A stretch of 64,000 nt of DNA, taken from contig JAKUCV010001985.1 of the NCBI GenBank assembly GCA_028386065.3, positions 23,768 to 87,767 on the forward strand, in the 5' to 3' direction. The notes under the pieces are model-generated. The model was not told where the DNA came from and did not search any database. It saw only the letters and a program-made list of their open reading frames with translations. Source of the DNA: Turnera subulata. Its lineage: Eukaryota; Streptophyta; Magnoliopsida; Malpighiales; Passifloraceae. Positions 54,678 to 63,958 of this stretch are shown piece after piece (within the stretch, counting starts at the first letter, position 1; each line of letters opens with the position of its first letter). The position numbers were made by a program, and so were the translations under genes.

Positions 54678-55790
54678 ATGGCGGCCGCAGCACAAAAGAG
54701 TAGACGGCAGATGCCATGCCAAAGTACCCATTTGCCAAGTGAAATTATTGAGGGAGTTCTGATACTCTTACCACCCACATCTCTTGTACGTTTTAGGAGC
54801 CTGTCGTGTCGGTGGCACTTTGTGATCGGTAGCAGCAAATTCATTTCCAGGCATGCTTCAAACGGTAATAGACCCACAAGGTTTATGTTCAAATGGTGGG
54901 GGAGTGCTTATGGTAAGGGAAAAGGCATTGTCGTACTGAAGAACGAGGAGGGTGAGCGCCCTCCAATTATAACTGAAAAGTTTGATTTTCTTGTTGTTGT
55001 CTCAGGGAGATCTGCTGTTGTTGGCTCTTGCAATGGTCTGGTATGCATAGAAACAAATGGCCGTCATGCTACCGAGTTTATACTGTGGAATCCAATCCTG
55101 AGGAAGCATGTCCTTCCTCCCCTCCCTCCTATTCCTTGGTTTTCAAGCACAAATTCTAGTGCCGTAGGGTTTTGGTTTGATGCAAAGACAAACGACTATA
55201 AGCTGCTCAATATTGTGTATCCGTGTAGTGTAACAGGTCAGGGCCAAGATCCTCAACCTCTGACGATGCCTTACGAGCTGAGTAGAAATGCTTGGAGAAG
55301 CATTACTGGCGGCAGTCATCCTCCTCGTGTTTACATGTATAGAGCATCTCTTGTCCTCTCTGAATGTCTACATTGGATTGGTTACGATAGTATAGACCAT
55401 CCCCGGCAGGCCGTAGTAGTTACATTTGATACCAACAACCAATCGTTTAGGAAGATAGAGTTGCCACATGACCTTGCTCTCCGTCCTCAGATGTTGCGGT
55501 TGGTAATATATAGAGGGCAACTCTCCTTTCTTGACCAGCAATCTACTTCTGTTGCCTCTGAAATGCAAATTTGGATCATGAAAGAATATGAGGCACCAGA
55601 ATTTTTGTTTAAACTAACAGTTGGACTAAAGTTTGGAGCATTAGGATTTTTGAATACAACCAAGTTTCTATTTATTGAGGGCCTGGGTATGTATGATGTT
55701 GAGAGTGGAAAAATGGTTAATGTGTTAGGTTGCAAAACTTCTGTGGGGTATAGCTACAAGGAGACTTTGGCATTGTTGAATCTCAACTAG
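54678..55790 (+). CDS. F-box protein with F-box-associated (FBA) domain, copy C, intact
   Basis: 370 residues from MAAAAQKSRRQMPCQSTHLP. The F-box is at about 19-59 (PSEIIEGVLILLPPTSLVRF) and the FBA region follows the family order: GSCNGLVCIETN, FILWNPILRKHVLPPLPP, GFWFDAKTNDYKLLNIVYP, YELSRNAWRS, ECLHWIGYDS, TFDTNNQSFRKIELP, GQLSFLDQQS, QIWIMKEYEAPEFLFKL, GFLNTTKFLF and MYDVESGKMVN. It is shorter than copies A and B through small in-frame deletions, e.g. around RHASNGNRPTRFMF and FLFIEGLGMYD. The expected role is a substrate adaptor of an SCF ligase. Single exon, no lesion seen. A further F-box tail follows 110 bp downstream. Confidence 0.94.
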   Translation: MAAAAQKSRRQMPCQSTHLPSEIIEGVLILLPPTSLVRFRSLSCRWHFVIGSSKFISRHASNGNRPTRFMFKWWGSAYGKGKGIVVLKNEEGERPPIITEKFDFLVVVSGRSAVVGSCNGLVCIETNGRHATEFILWNPILRKHVLPPLPPIPWFSSTNSSAVGFWFDAKTNDYKLLNIVYPCSVTGQGQDPQPLTMPYELSRNAWRSITGGSHPPRVYMYRASLVLSECLHWIGYDSIDHPRQAVVVTFDTNNQSFRKIELPHDLALRPQMLRLVIYRGQLSFLDQQSTSVASEMQIWIMKEYEAPEFLFKLTVGLKFGALGFLNTTKFLFIEGLGMYDVESGKMVNVLGCKTSVGYSYKETLALLNLN

Positions 55791-55894
55791 TTCTGTGTTT
55801 CTGTCTGTCTGTAGCTCGTACACTTTTTGTCCAATGTTTTACTTTTTCTCTTTTTGTCCTTACTGCGTGTTTTGCTATTAAGTTATATAGAAGT

Positions 55895-56030
55895 TTTGAC
55901 TACGGTGTGGAGCACTTGGATTATTGAATACAACAAAATTTCTATTGGTTGATCATCATAAAGGACTGGGTTTGTCTGATGTAAGGACTGGAATAGTGGT
56001 TAATGTTTTGGGTTGCAAAAACATATGACT
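55895..56030 (+). pseudogene. F-box C-terminal remnant after copy C
   Basis: GGAGCACTTGGATTATTGAA, then CAAAATTTCTATTGGTTGAT and GGACTGGGTTTGTCTGATG correspond to 'GALGFLNTTKFLFVDHHEGLGLYDV' codons of the family. No F-box part is present. It follows the shared phrase TAGAAGTTTTGACTACGG also found at 49958, where the PMT fragment begins instead, so the two downstream flanks diverge at this point. Confidence 0.75.
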
Positions 56031-59000
56031 TAATTTATCTGATAAATAATTTAAAGCTTTAGGAGGTTCAGAACCGGAGTTTAACATGCCCTAATGTTTA
56101 GTTTTATTTCTTGGAATTCTCGAGGGCTCTCATCGGTGAAAAAGCACCAGCATGTTCGTTCTTTACTAAGTTCTTATCAAGTGTCCTTTGTCGTTGTCTG
56201 TGAAACGCGGCACCAGCATGTTTCTGAGCACTGGTGTAGAAGGGTTTGGTCCCCGCTCTCTCTTGACTTCGTGACCGCGGAGGCCTCTGGTCTTTCGGGT
56301 GGTTTGCTTTTTATGTGGGATGGGGATGTGTTCCGTTGTACCAACCGAGCTTTTTCCTTCAGATGGATAATCATCAAAGGCTCTCTTCTTGACTATGATA
56401 CGACTGTTTCTTTGTGCTGTGTTTATACACCAGTAGGCTTGAGTGATTGGCTAGCGATGTGGGAGAAGTTACTGTCGCTGAAGCCTTCTTTTCCTTCCCC
56501 TTGGTTAATTATTGGGGATTTTAATGAGACTTTGTGTCCTGAAGAAAGACGAAGTAGTGTAATAAGTGCCAGAGATGTGAGAGCTCTTAACAGTTTTATG
56601 TCTTCTCCAAACTTGAAAGAGTTTTTTCGTTAAAAAAGACGGTTCACCTGGGCTAACTCACTCTCAGCTAGCAAGATTGACAGCGCTATGGCGGAACCGG
56701 AATGGAGCATCCTGCTACCAACGCTTTCTCTAAAGTCTGCACCTAGGGCCTCCTCTGATCACTGGCCCCTTATCCTATCGCAAGAGCTATCACAGTGGGG
56801 TTTTAAGCCCTTTCGGTTTCTTGATTGTTGGTGGAAGTCTCTTGGTTTTGTGGGGGTTCGTTTGGAGATATGGACATGGGTGGAGAATGAAGCTCCTGGT
56901 CGTCACTGTTTTCTCAAGAGGCTAAGTCGGCTTCGAATCCTCCTTGCCAAGTGGAATAAGATATCGTTTGGAAATTTACACCAGGAGGTCAGGTTGTTGC
57001 AACAAAGGGTGGAAGAGATGGATCTTCTGGCTGAGGAGAAGACCCTGACTTCTGACGAGAAACTGGGATTGGCAGGGCTTCGTTCCTCTTTATTTTCTAA
57101 ATCTAAGTAGGTGAGCCTCCTTCGGTACCAGAAGTCTCGGCTTAAGTGGAACAAGATGGGGGATTGTAATACTAGATTTTTTCAAGTCACTGCATGTAAT
57201 CGTGGTAGGAAGAAAGGCATCCACTATTTGTTTGTTGGGGATGAGGCTGTTACTGACCCCGTTTCTATCAAGGTAGAGGCGACGCGATACTTTTCTACTA
57301 TCTACGCCGAGCCATTTGCTGTAGACCTAAAGTGGGCTCGTTACAGTTTAATTCACTTTCTCCAGAGGTCATTTCTAGCCTTCAACAGGTTCTAACTTTG
57401 GAGGACCTTAAGAAGGCAGTTTTGGCTTGTGATAGTTCCAAGGCCCCTAGACCGGATGGGTTCAACTTCTCCTTCTTTGAACTAGTGCATGGTTTTTTTC
57501 TCCACGGGTGCTCTCCCTAAAGGATACTGTTGTTCTTACATTACTCTTATCACTAAGAAGACGAGGGCTGAAAGTTTTGTTGATTATCGCCCGATCACTC
57601 TCATTCACAGGGTTTATAAGATTATTTCAAAGATTCTTGTTGGACGCATCATACTGGTAATGGACTCTCTTATTGATGGTACTCAGTCTACCGTTATTGC
57701 AGGTCGGAATATTATGGGCTGCTTTATGGTTGCTTCTGAGCTTGTTCATTCCTTGAAGAAATCCTCCAAGAAAGCCATTATTTGGATGATTGACTTTAAG
57801 GAAGCTTATGACTCGGTCTCTTGGCCGTATCTTTTTGATGTCATATCTCGTATGGGTTTTGGGACCAAATGGTTATCCTGGATTCGTGCTTGCTTGACTT
57901 CCTCTACTTTGGCAGTTTTAGTGAATGGCTCACCCGCCCCTCAATTCAGTATGCAAAAGGGGTTAAAGCAGGGTGACCCCCTATCCCCATTCTTTTTTCT
58001 ATTAGCAGCTAAGGGCCTCTCCTCTCTTGTCAATCGAGCTATCCATCTGGGTTTAGTTGAGCCAGTTTCTGTTCATGGTATATCTTTATCTCATCTACAA
58101 TTTGCAAACAATACAATCTTCTTCACAGCAGCGAACTTGGATTCTTTGCTTAACTTGAAGCGTGTATTGCGCTGTTTTGAGATGTTATCCGGGTTGAGCA
58201 TTAATTAATATAAGAGTGGATTGGTTGGTATACATCTTTTTGACCAAAAAGTTAGCTCTTTCGCTGCTCATCTGTTTTGCAAAGTTGATCAACTGCCCTT
58301 TACTTATTTAGGCCTTCCTTTAGGGGCCAATATGAGGTTAAGCAAACACTGGCAGCCTGTTATTCAGAAGTGTCATTCGAGATTACATTCTAGGAAAGGA
58401 AAGCTTGTGTCCTTTGCTGGTCGTATTGTTTTATTGAAGTCAGCCCTCTCTTCTCTTCTCCTTTATTTCCTCTCTATGTTCAAAGTTCCTACCATAGTGT
58501 TTCGGAGGCTGATACAAATCTAACGTGTTTTCTTGTGGGGTGGTACGTCGGGGAGGAGGAAGCTTTGCCTTGTTCCGTGGTCGCAGGTGACCCTCCCTAA
58601 GTCTAAAGGGGGTCTCGGTGTGCAGGACCTCGCCACCAACAATATGACTTTGCTCTTTAAGTGGTTTTGGCGTTTCCATACGCATGAAGGGCTGTTATGG
58701 CGCAGATTGTTCTTTGCTAAGTGTGTGGCATCTCCCTGATCTTTTTCACCTTCCTTCCTTGTATCCCCGCTCTCTCCTACTTGGGCTCACATTCTTCAGA
58801 GTTGTCTTGTGTCGGGTGGCTCTAATTCTCTTTTGGGCGATGGACTGTCTTTGTGAGTTGGAAATGGTAGCCGGGTTGTTTTCTGGGCTGACCTGTGGTC
58901 TCCCTTTGGCCGTCTTAAGGAGCAATTCAGCCGCTTATATTTGCTATTCACTGACCCTGATGCGTCCCTTGTGTCGGTCTCCTCCTCTGGACTCTTGTAG

Positions 59001-59067
59001 GATGCCGCTAGTCGTTGGTGGAAGCGTGCATTGTATGATTGGGAGATGGTTGATGTCATGGCTATCC

Positions 59068-59750
59068 TGTTGGCCTTTTTACACTAAGAACATCGATGTT
59101 CAATCAAGACATCGATGTTTGATCACATTGAATATCAAACAATCCGGCCGAACGACAAGAACATCGATGTTGCTATTAGAAAATCGATGTTTAAACACAC
59201 TGGAGCTTCAAACATCGATGTTGAACTTGTGAACATCGATGTTTGATCACACAAACCATCCGGCTGAACGACAAGAACATCGATGTTTAATCTAAAACAT
59301 CGATGTTTTAATGGAAATTCCCAGAAATCTGCAGAAACTAAGGCTGACTTTCTTGGTTACTGTTCTATTTATTTTCTCTCAATTCACTCAATCATTTTGT
59401 TTTAAACCACTCTGAACAATCAAAGTAATATTGAAGTGAAACACCAACGTTTTTCTTAACTTGATTTCACTTAATTTGAACTAGAATACAAGCAGCACTT
59501 ATATAGCCATTATGCATGCAAGTTGCATGCAACTTGCAACCCCATACCTTCAACCCATACAGCAAACAAGGAGACCCATAATACACTAAGCTGATTTTCT
59601 TGGTTTGTTGAGCCTCCCAAGAATGATCAGATAACATAAAAAACTAAAACATTACAATAATGGTTACACATTTGAATTACTTCTAGAAACCACAATGGAG
59701 CCAAAAGTTGTTGTTGCAGTAATTTCAGCAGCTTGATCACACAACCGACA
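59068..59750 (-). repeat. LTR 1 (outer) of the tandem element
   Basis: TGTTGGC to CCGACA, 683 bp. It holds four AACATCGATGTT pairs (first members at 59089, 59160, 59211 and 59276; partners 19-21 bp later), a minus-strand TATA GGCTATATAAGTGC (59497-59508) and the repeated phrase CCGGCCGAACGACAAGAACA. Confidence 0.93.
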
Positions 59751-59785
59751 CTCCCCCATGAGCAAGCTGCTCTTTAACTTCAACT

Positions 59786-60511
59786 TCAACAGGTTTTGAA
59801 TCTTCTTTTCCTTCTCTTGTATTGTCTGGGAATTGAAGCATCGAACAAATTATAGAATTCCAAGGATTTTTCTTCAATGTGAATACCAGCCTTTTTCCAC
59901 CCTTTAATTCTCTGGTTTTTGTCATTTCCAATCATTTCCAGAATTTTACAATCAACAAACTCATCATCATCCACACATTCAATCTCAACAACATTCTCTG
60001 TTTCAGGTATTTTTAAACCTGAACTACCATTTTCACTCTCCACTTCAATTAATCTATTGTTGGAGTAATCTTTGAACTCCAAACAAAGATCCTCACAAAT
60101 AGCAAATTTAACATCATCACTTTTCACAGATTCAATAGCATTTTCAAGACTATAATCTGTGAAAATCTCATCAAGCACATCACCATTATCAAAACATTCA
60201 TCAACTTCAGAATGCTTACTAATAAATTCATCACTTTCATCATTCAAATTCAAATCAGAGCCATTTATTACCTCTGTATTTGAATCTTCCACATGATTAT
60301 CAATGCAATCTTCCTCAGCTTCATTGTTCCTGGACTCATTTTCCTGAAACAAAATCACTTCATCCTTGATAAATGATATTCTGTCCGACAAATCCAAGTC
60401 GAACTCTTTCTGTAAATTTTGGATCAACATCTTTATGGTCATTGTGTTGAGGTCAGAACTTTGAACAAGCTCCCTCAACCTTGCAGCAATGACCCAATCA
60501 GACACCATCAT
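59786..60511 (-). CDS. Retroelement ORF with DEK_C-like domain, copy 1
   Basis: 241 residues from MMVSDWVIAARLRELVQSSD. Residues 5-55 match the DEK_C pattern: LREL, SDLNTMTIKMLIQNLQKEFD, LDLSDRISFIKDEVILF. They read like the extreme N-terminus of plant SWIB/MDM2 (UAF30-type) proteins, including the start MVSD. The SWIB domain itself is absent. Residues 57-200 are strongly acidic with the family-conserved EDLCLEFKDYSNNRLIEVES; the end is basic (RQYKRRKRRFKTC). DEK_C is a small helical domain with reported DNA and histone binding in DEK proteins. Here a chromatin role is only inference. It is the only substantial ORF between primer site and polypurine tract. Transcription would come from the LTR at 60576-61202. 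Confidence 0.85.
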   Translation of the reverse strand: MMVSDWVIAARLRELVQSSDLNTMTIKMLIQNLQKEFDLDLSDRISFIKDEVILFQENESRNNEAEEDCIDNHVEDSNTEVINGSDLNLNDESDEFISKHSEVDECFDNGDVLDEIFTDYSLENAIESVKSDDVKFAICEDLCLEFKDYSNNRLIEVESENGSSGLKIPETENVVEIECVDDDEFVDCKILEMIGNDKNQRIKGWKKAGIHIEEKSLEFYNLFDASIPRQYKRRKRRFKTC

Positions 60512-60575
60512 CTTGATCTCTTAACAAAAGAAAAAAGACAGGACCCGTAAAGAAAGAACCTGCTCCGCTACCAAT

Positions 60576-61202
60576 TGTTGGCTTTTTTACACTAAGAACA
60601 TTGATGTTCAATCAAGATATCGATGTTTTGATCACACTGAATATCAAACAATCCGGCCGAACGACAAGAACATCGATGTTGCTATTAGAACATCGATGTT
60701 TAAACACACTCGAGCCACAAAAAATCCGGCCGAACGACAAGAACATTGATGTTTAATCTAAAACATCGATGTTTTCAGGAAATTCCCAGAAATCTGCAGA
60801 AACTAAGAAGCTGATTTTCTTGGTTACTGTTTCATTGGTTTTCTCTCTAATCACTCACAACATTTTGTTTTTTAAACGACTCTAAACATCACAGAGTAAC
60901 AATGAAGTGAAACCAAAAACGTTATCTATTGCATTTCACTTGATTTGAACCAGATTACAACAAGCACTTATATAGCCATTATGCCTGCAAGTTGCATACC
61001 TTCAACCCATACAGCAAACATGGAGACCCATAATCTACTAAGCTAATCTTCTTGGTTTGCTGAGCCTCCCAAGAATGATAAGATAACATAAAAAACTAAC
61101 ACATTACAATAATGGTTACACATTTGAATTACTTCTAGAAACCTCAATGGAGCCAAAAGTTGTTGCTGCTGTAATTTCAGCAGCTTGATCACACAACCAA
61201 CA
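60576..61202 (-). repeat. LTR 2 (middle) of the tandem element
   Basis: 627 bp, TGTTGGC to CCAACA. It lacks the third palindrome pair of the outer LTRs; the sequence jumps from CACACTCGAGCC to AAAAAATCCGGCCGAACGAC. Some palindromes have one mismatch (AACATTGATGTT at 60598). It serves as 5' LTR for internal copy 1 and 3' LTR for internal copy 2 (minus orientation). Confidence 0.92.
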
Positions 61203-61237
61203 CTCCCCCATGAGCAAGCTGCTCTTCAACTTCAGCT

Positions 61238-61963
61238 TCAACAGGTTTTGAATTTTTTTTTCCTTCTCTTGTATTGTCTGGGAATTGAAGCATCGAACAA
61301 ATCATAGAATTCCAAGGATTTTTCTTCAATGTGAATACCAACCTTTTTCCACCCTTTAATTCTCTGGTTTTTGTCATTTTCAATCAATTCCAGAATTTTA
61401 CAATCAACAAACTCATCATCATCCACAGATTCAATCTCAACAACTTTCTCTGTTTCAGGTGTTTTTAAACTTGAACTACCATTTTCACTCTCCACTTCAA
61501 TTAATCTATTGTTGGAGTAATCTTTGAACTCCAAACAAAGATCCTCACAAATAGCAAATTTAACATCATCACTTTCCACAGATTCAATAGCATTTTCAAG
61601 ACTATAATCTATAAAAATCTCATCAAGCACATCACCATTATCAAAACATTCATCAACTTCAGAATGCTTACTAATAAATTCATCACTTTCATCATTCAAA
61701 TTCAAATCAGAGCCATTTATTACCTCTGTATTTGAATCTTGCACATGATTATTAATGCAATCTTCCTCAGCTTCATTGTTCCTGGACTCTTTTACCTGAA
61801 ACAAAATCACTTCATCCTTGATAAATGATATTATGTCCGACAAATCCAAGTCGAACTCTTTCTGTAACTTTTGGATCAACATCTTTATGGTCATTGTGTT
61901 GAGGTCAGAATTTTTAAGAAGCTCCCTCAACCTTGCAGTAATGACCCAATCAGACACCATCAT
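61238..61963 (-). CDS. Retroelement ORF with DEK_C-like domain, copy 2
   Basis: 241 residues, MMVSDWVITARLRELLKNSD onward; it differs from copy 1 at 22 positions by eye and has no indel or stop. The DEK_C-like part keeps the core (SDLNTMTIKMLIQKLQKEFD). The acidic middle and the EDLCLEFKDYSNNRLIEVES block are unchanged. Changes at the basic end are conservative (RKRR to RKKK). Two ORFs of identical length at about 91% identity with no lesion suggest selection on the protein in the source elements before they became joined. The supply of reverse transcriptase and integrase must come from another element. Confidence 0.85.
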   Translation of the reverse strand: MMVSDWVITARLRELLKNSDLNTMTIKMLIQKLQKEFDLDLSDIISFIKDEVILFQVKESRNNEAEEDCINNHVQDSNTEVINGSDLNLNDESDEFISKHSEVDECFDNGDVLDEIFIDYSLENAIESVESDDVKFAICEDLCLEFKDYSNNRLIEVESENGSSSLKTPETEKVVEIESVDDDEFVDCKILELIENDKNQRIKGWKKVGIHIEEKSLEFYDLFDASIPRQYKRRKKKFKTC

Positions 61964-62026
61964 CTTGATCTCTTAACAAAAGAAAAAGACAGGACCCGTA
62001 AAGAAAGAACCTGCTCCGCTACCAAT

Positions 62027-62698
62027 TGTTGGCTTTTTTACACTAAGAACATCGATGTTCAATCAAGACATCGATGTTTAATCATATTGAATATCAAACA
62101 ATCCGGCCGAACGACAAGAACATCGATGTTGCTATTAGAACATCGATGTTTAAACACACTGGAGCTTCAAACATCGATGTTGAACTTGTGAACATCGATG
62201 TTTGATCACACAAACCATCCGGCCGAACGACAAGAACATCGATGTTTAATCTAAAACATCGATGTTTTAATGGAAATTCCCAGAAATCTGCAGAAACCAA
62301 GGCTGACTTTCTTGGTTACTGTTCTATTGATTTTCTCTCAATTCACTCAATCATTTTGTTTTAAACCACTCTGAACAATCAGAGTAATATTGAAGTGAAA
62401 CACCAACGTTTTTCTTAACTTGATTTCACTTAATTTGAACCAGATTACAAGCAGCACTTATATAGCCATTATGCATGCAACTTGCAGCCCCATACCTTTA
62501 ACCCATACAACAAACATGGAGACCCATAATCCACTAAGCTGATCTTCTTGGTTTGTTGAGCCTCCCAAGAATGATCAGATAACATAAAAAACTGAAACAT
62601 TACAATAATGGTTACACATTTGAATTACTTCTAGAAACCACAATGGAGCCAAAAGTTGTTGTTGCTGTAATTTCAGCAGCTTGATCACACAACCAATA
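62027..62698 (-). repeat. LTR 3 (outer) of the tandem element
   Basis: 672 bp, TGTTGGC to CCAATA (last motif mutated), followed by the TSD TATCC. It carries the same four palindrome pairs as LTR 1, with intact AACATCGATGTT in the second pair where LTR 1 has AAAATCGATGTT. The minus-strand TATA GGCTATATAAGTGC is at about 62455-62466. Confidence 0.92.
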
Positions 62699-63560
62699 TA
62701 TCCAAGAGGCTCTAGAAGGGGTGACTTTTTCTCCTACCTAGGAGGATAGTTGGGTCTGGCTTCATGATGATTCTGGGATTTATACTTCCAGGTCTGGTTA
62801 CTGCTTTATCAGTGAAGGGCTTGCCTACAGTCCCAATCGCCCATTAGTCTGGATGTCTATTGCCCCACCAAAGATTGAGGCGTTCATGTGGCTTGCTTTA
62901 CATGATGGGCTGGCAGTTCGTGCTTCACTTTTCCTACGTGGCTTAGTCATGATTGCAGACTCCCTGTTCCCTTTTTGCCGCCGGTCAATGGAGGATACGC
63001 GACACTTATTCCTACACTGCCGACTAGCTACCGTAATCTGGCAACGGGTTTGTGCTTGGTGGGGGTTCCTTGGATTGCTCTGGAGTCTTTGGAAAGCTGG
63101 TTTCTACAATGGCCTGTTCTCTCGGGCGCTCGCCATAATCAGTTGGCTTGGATGTTGTTAGGGTGTACTAATGTCTGGTCCATTTGGCTTGCACGATACG
63201 CCTTGGTCTTCAATCAGAAACCGGTGCTTATGGATTTGCTCTTCGATCTGATCATCGTCAGGACATCCTACTGGTTCAAGATCATCCACCCTCGGTTTCC
63301 CTTCAGTACGAGTCTTAGTTTTTCCTACTCAGAGTTCTTACGGTCATGGCATAGTCATAAGTTTATCCGCATACTTTGTACCTGAGCATTTGCATTTTGT
63401 CCTGCGGAGAGTTCAGTTTCTTTTTTAGACATTTTTCAGTTCGTGGACTTTCGGTCATCCGCTCATGCGTAATGGCCGTTCTCACTCTGATGTAATTTTT
63501 TAATGTCCCAATAACAAAGCATACGATTAGCAACAAAAAAAAAAATTAAAAGCTTTAGGA

Positions 63561-63932
63561 CTTCAATTTTTTTGGTATGCATAACGTCAATTTTTTAAAA
63601 CATTTTCACCATTTTCAATTTTTCAATATAAATCGATATTATTATTACACCAAAAAAATTATATTGCTTCCTCTAAAAATTATGTTTAACTTCGCAACTG
63701 CATATCTAAATAATCTTTTAACAGAAATCAAATTTAGTGTAACGAGTTTAGAATTTAATTGGTGATCGCAAATTACTGCTTGAGGAGTGAAACGAATTTT
63801 GCGGGAGAAAAAGGACTCAAAATGCATCTAACATTGGAATATTAGACCTATTTTTTTGTGTAAATATTTATATCGGACCTAATTTTTTATATTGGATCTA
63901 GAATTCTGAAGAAAGACATGGAGCGTGGAAGG
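63561..63932 (+). promoter_or_regulatory. Upstream region of a further F-box copy
   Basis: Colinear with 47660-48644 minus the MITE: ATGCATAACGTCA, TTTAATTGGTGATCGCAAAT, GAGGAGTGAAACGAATTTTG, CTCAAAATGCATCTA, TTAGACCTATTTTTTT and GAATTCTGAAGAAAGACA. The conservation over about 370 bp identifies the family's promoter block. It is not seen before copy C. Confidence 0.7.
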
Positions 63933-63958
63933 ATGGAGGCGGCAGCGCAAAGGAGAAG
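63933..63958 (+). pseudogene. First codons of an F-box copy, cut at 63959
   Basis: ATGGAGGCGGCAGCGCAAAG encodes MEAAAQRR, matching the MMAAAAQKRR start of copy B. The homology stops after AGGAGAAG; the next bases, TGTGACACCCCG, look like the start of an LTR. Whether the rest of the gene lies beyond the insertion is outside the window. Confidence 0.7.

Larger units (their letters stand above)
59068..62698 (-). mobile_element. Tandem (dimeric) LTR retroelement without gag-pol, carrying two DEK_C-like ORFs
   Basis: 3631 bp flanked by TATCC (59063-59067 and 62699-62703). Order on the plus strand: LTR 59068-59750, internal 59751-60575, LTR 60576-61202, internal 61203-62026, LTR 62027-62698. In minus orientation, TGGTAGCGGAGCAGG after an LTR end is a tRNA-Met-type primer site and CATGGGGGAG before an LTR start is the polypurine tract. 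There is no gag, protease, integrase or RT, so the element is non-autonomous. The outer LTRs resemble each other more than the middle one, which lacks one palindrome pair. Confidence 0.93.
56094..63385 (+). pseudogene. LINE ORF2 (endonuclease, reverse transcriptase, zf-RVT), broken
   Basis: Endonuclease 56094-56633: FISWNSRGL, VVVCETRH, GGLLFMW, CVYTP, WLIIGDFNE, then a stop after LKEFFR; the SSDHWPL motif appears after the stop (about 56757). RT: SSKAPRPDGFNFSFFE, ITLITKKTRAESFVDYRPIT, GRNIMGCFMVASELVHSL, IDFKEAYDSV, LKQGDPLSPFFFLL. The catalytic box reads LQFANNTIFF where LINEs have FADD, so both catalytic aspartates are asparagine. After the LTR insertion, SIAPPKIEAFMWLALHDGLA, SLFPFCRRSMEDTRHLFLHC is the zinc-binding zf-RVT region. 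At least five stops or shifts are present. Joining 59067 to 62704 restores WEMVDVMAIQEALEG, confirming the insertion. Confidence 0.92.
56065..63548 (+). mobile_element. LINE (plant L1-type), 5' truncated, with 12-bp TSD
   Basis: AAAGCTTTAGGA lies on both sides (56053-56064 and 63549-63560), and the element ends in a poly(A) run (63535-63545). It starts just before the endonuclease codons, so ORF1 is missing. A tandem LTR element (59068-62698) is inserted in it. The empty site is seen at 47650-47665 in the paralogous F-box flank. Confidence 0.92.

Noticed and set aside
59737..59931. Separate 64-codon minus-strand ORF after the DEK_C-like ORF (also 61189-61383)
   Set aside because: It overlaps the end of the 241-codon ORF in another frame and runs into the LTR. 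Conservation follows from the overlap, so I did not call it as a gene.
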